64,000 bases of DNA from contig JABCZG010000022.1 in the NCBI GenBank assembly GCA_013289835.1, positions 19,919 through 83,918 of the forward strand, read 5' to 3'. Position 1 is the first letter of the stretch. Every line of letters begins with the position of its first letter. The DNA is from Acidobacteriota bacterium (GTDB taxonomy: Bacteria; Acidobacteriota; Terriglobia; Acidiferrales; UBA7541). The translations under genes were made by a program, and so were the position numbers. Shown here piece after piece: positions 62,756 to 64,000 of the stretch. The notes beneath the pieces were generated by a model. The model saw only the letters and a list, made by a program, of their open reading frames with translations, made no database searches and had not been told where the DNA came from.

Positions 62756-63657
62756 AGTCCTATCGCTACACGGTGGTCGACGTCTTCACGACGGAGGCTC
62801 TGGAGGGAAACGCGCTGGCCGTATTCCCGGTCGCGTCAGACCTGAACCCTGCGACCATGCAGAAGATCGCCAGGGAACTCAACCTGGCGGAGACCGCCTT
62901 TGTGCTTCCGGCGACGCGCAAGGATTGCGCGGCACGCTTGCGCATATTTACGCCGGCAAAGGAGATGGTCTTTGCCGGTCATCCTACGATTGGCAGCGCG
63001 TTCGTATTGCTGCAAGAGGGCATCGTTCCGAAAGATAGCAACGCGTTCGTCGTGGAAGAGCAGATCGGCCCTATCCCCATCCGAATTGATGCCGGCCCGC
63101 GGCCGATGATTTGGTTGCGCACACCTCCTATTCGCGAAGGAAGATGTTATGACTTTGCTCTCTGTGCAGCAGCCCTCGGGCTGGAACCGCAGGACCTCCT
63201 TCCCATAGAACCGCAGCTCCTGAACGCCGGCAATCCCACGGTGATTGTTGCCATTCAAGATAAAGCGGCAGTTGATCGTGCCTGGCTTGATCTGGCGGGC
63301 CTGAAAACTCTTAAGGGAGGGGAGAGCGACCCCTTCTGCGTGTTCTTGTTCACGCCAACTCCCGAGGGGGCTTACTCACGGATGTTTGCCCCTGAATTTG
63401 GGGTCGTCGAAGACCCGGCGACGGGCAGTTCCACCGGGCCCCTGGCGGCCTACATGATCCGGCACAAGCTGGTGTCACCCCAAGCGGGCACGCGCTTCGT
63501 GAGCGAACAAGGGACAAAAATGGGCCGCCGGAGCTTCCTGCATGTCGAGATTCAGGGAGAGCAGAGCGCTGACGGCATCTACGTCGGCGGTCATGTCACG
63601 CCGCTTGTGGAGGCTGTGATGACGTTGGGCTCCCATAACGAGTCAAGCGGGAACTGA
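62752..63657 (+). CDS. PhzF-family isomerase-like protein
   Basis: A 301-residue diaminopimelate epimerase-fold protein. Landmarks: DVFTTEALEGNALAVFP, LNLAETAFV with the conserved Glu, RIFTPAKEMVFAGHPTIGSA and EDPATGSSTGPLAAYM. Family members are isomerases of unknown or phenazine substrate. It is translationally coupled to the RidA gene (ATGA overlap), so both may handle reactive amino acid intermediates. Confidence 0.9.
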   Translation: MKSYRYTVVDVFTTEALEGNALAVFPVASDLNPATMQKIARELNLAETAFVLPATRKDCAARLRIFTPAKEMVFAGHPTIGSAFVLLQEGIVPKDSNAFVVEEQIGPIPIRIDAGPRPMIWLRTPPIREGRCYDFALCAAALGLEPQDLLPIEPQLLNAGNPTVIVAIQDKAAVDRAWLDLAGLKTLKGGESDPFCVFLFTPTPEGAYSRMFAPEFGVVEDPATGSSTGPLAAYMIRHKLVSPQAGTRFVSEQGTKMGRRSFLHVEIQGEQSADGIYVGGHVTPLVEAVMTLGSHNESSGN

Positions 63658-63751
63658 AAATGGTCATCACACCCGTATGATTGCGAACCAGGGTGGCTCG
63701 GTCTACTCCACGAGATTTTCGGCCGCATATGCAGTCTACCGGGGAGGACCC

Positions 63752-64000
63752 ATGGCAGAGACGTTCGAAGCATACCGAACTCGAGTCCTAAGCTATCTTG
63801 GCGATGAGGAGCCCATCGGTGTGCAACAAGCCACCCCATCGCAACTCGATCGGCGTCTGCGCGATGTCGCGCCCGAGGAGTTGATCCGGCGTCCTGCACC
63901 TGAAAAGTGGTCCATCGCCGAGATCGTAGCGCACTTGGCGGACGCGGAGCTGGCGATGGGGTGGCGATTGCGAAACATGCTGGCGAATCCGGGCGTGGCC
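63752..64000 (+). CDS. DinB-superfamily protein, 3' end outside window
   Basis: The first 83 residues of a metal-binding DinB-like helical protein. The first conserved helix is in ELIRRPAPEKWSIAEIVAHLADAELAMGWRLR, with the His ligand in AHLADAE. Start at ATG 63752 has GGGGAGGA 4-11 bases upstream. It may be the third gene of the RidA-PhzF unit, 94 bases behind. Function may be thiol-dependent or stress-linked; the stop and the remaining metal ligands lie beyond the right edge. Confidence 0.8.
   Translation, partial: MAETFEAYRTRVLSYLGDEEPIGVQQATPSQLDRRLRDVAPEELIRRPAPEKWSIAEIVAHLADAELAMGWRLRNMLANPGVA

Overview
The window reads as a chromosomal segment of a GC-rich soil-type bacterium, most likely an Acidobacteriota. 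The evidence is the gene mix: a 1,173-residue Oar-like TonB-dependent receptor with an N-terminal carboxypeptidase-regulatory-like domain, an 821-residue FtsX/MacB-type permease of the kind common in that phylum, many exported metallopeptidases and amidohydrolases, type IV pilus genes, and single-copy housekeeping genes scattered without phage or plasmid signals. No IS element, prophage or CRISPR array was seen. Many genes end in TGA, so TGA is a normal stop codon here.

Layout. 1-4028: an HtrA/DegP protease (cut by the window edge) divergent from an ECF sigma factor, a FecR-type membrane protein and a secreted protein of unknown function. 4428-7749: threonine synthase, a MoaD/ThiS-like protein and an APC amino acid permease. 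8000-10123: O6-alkylguanine repair protein, peptide deformylase and a Gfo/Idh/MocA oxidoreductase, all leftward. 10324-10890: a peroxiredoxin-like gene interrupted by one TGA exactly at the catalytic-cysteine position and followed at once by a strong hairpin; I read it as a selenoprotein. 11256-17815: a pilin, leuCD and the TonB receptor. 17973-27130: a long leftward block (pyrE, truA; an M48 membrane protease; then ALDH, a small Cys-rich protein, a LeuA-like enzyme, an M20 peptidase and an amidohydrolase).

27459-43798: a TolC-family outer-membrane protein, a two-subunit B12-dependent acyl-CoA mutase, RsgA, a B12/radical-SAM enzyme, a double-domain M16 peptidase, and a rightward catabolic cluster (carboxyltransferase, HMG-CoA lyase, enoyl-CoA hydratase, thioesterase, histidine ammonia-lyase) that fits leucine and histidine breakdown feeding acetyl-CoA, acetoacetate and glutamate. 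43799-51120: an intergenic repeat region, a VapBC toxin-antitoxin pair, an alpha/beta hydrolase, prepilin peptidase, and an NtrB/NtrC-type two-component system flanking a small coiled-coil protein. 51245-58890: ubiE-aroB leftward, nadB rightward, a leftward tat operon ending in a lipoprotein M28 peptidase, and an S41 protease. 59014-64000: tRNA-Ala(CGC), an ArsR-type regulator divergent from the FtsX/MacB-type permease, then RidA, PhzF and a truncated DinB-like gene.

The standout observation is the probable exported selenocysteine peroxiredoxin (Sec82) with its own SECIS-like hairpin. Secondary points are an acyl-CoA mutase with Phe in place of the methylmalonyl-CoA mutase active-site Tyr, a MoaD-like protein whose Gly-Gly is followed by three extra residues, a perfect 24-bp palindrome ahead of the radical-SAM gene, and several families of short intergenic repeats. 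All functional calls come from reading motifs by eye; no database search was run.
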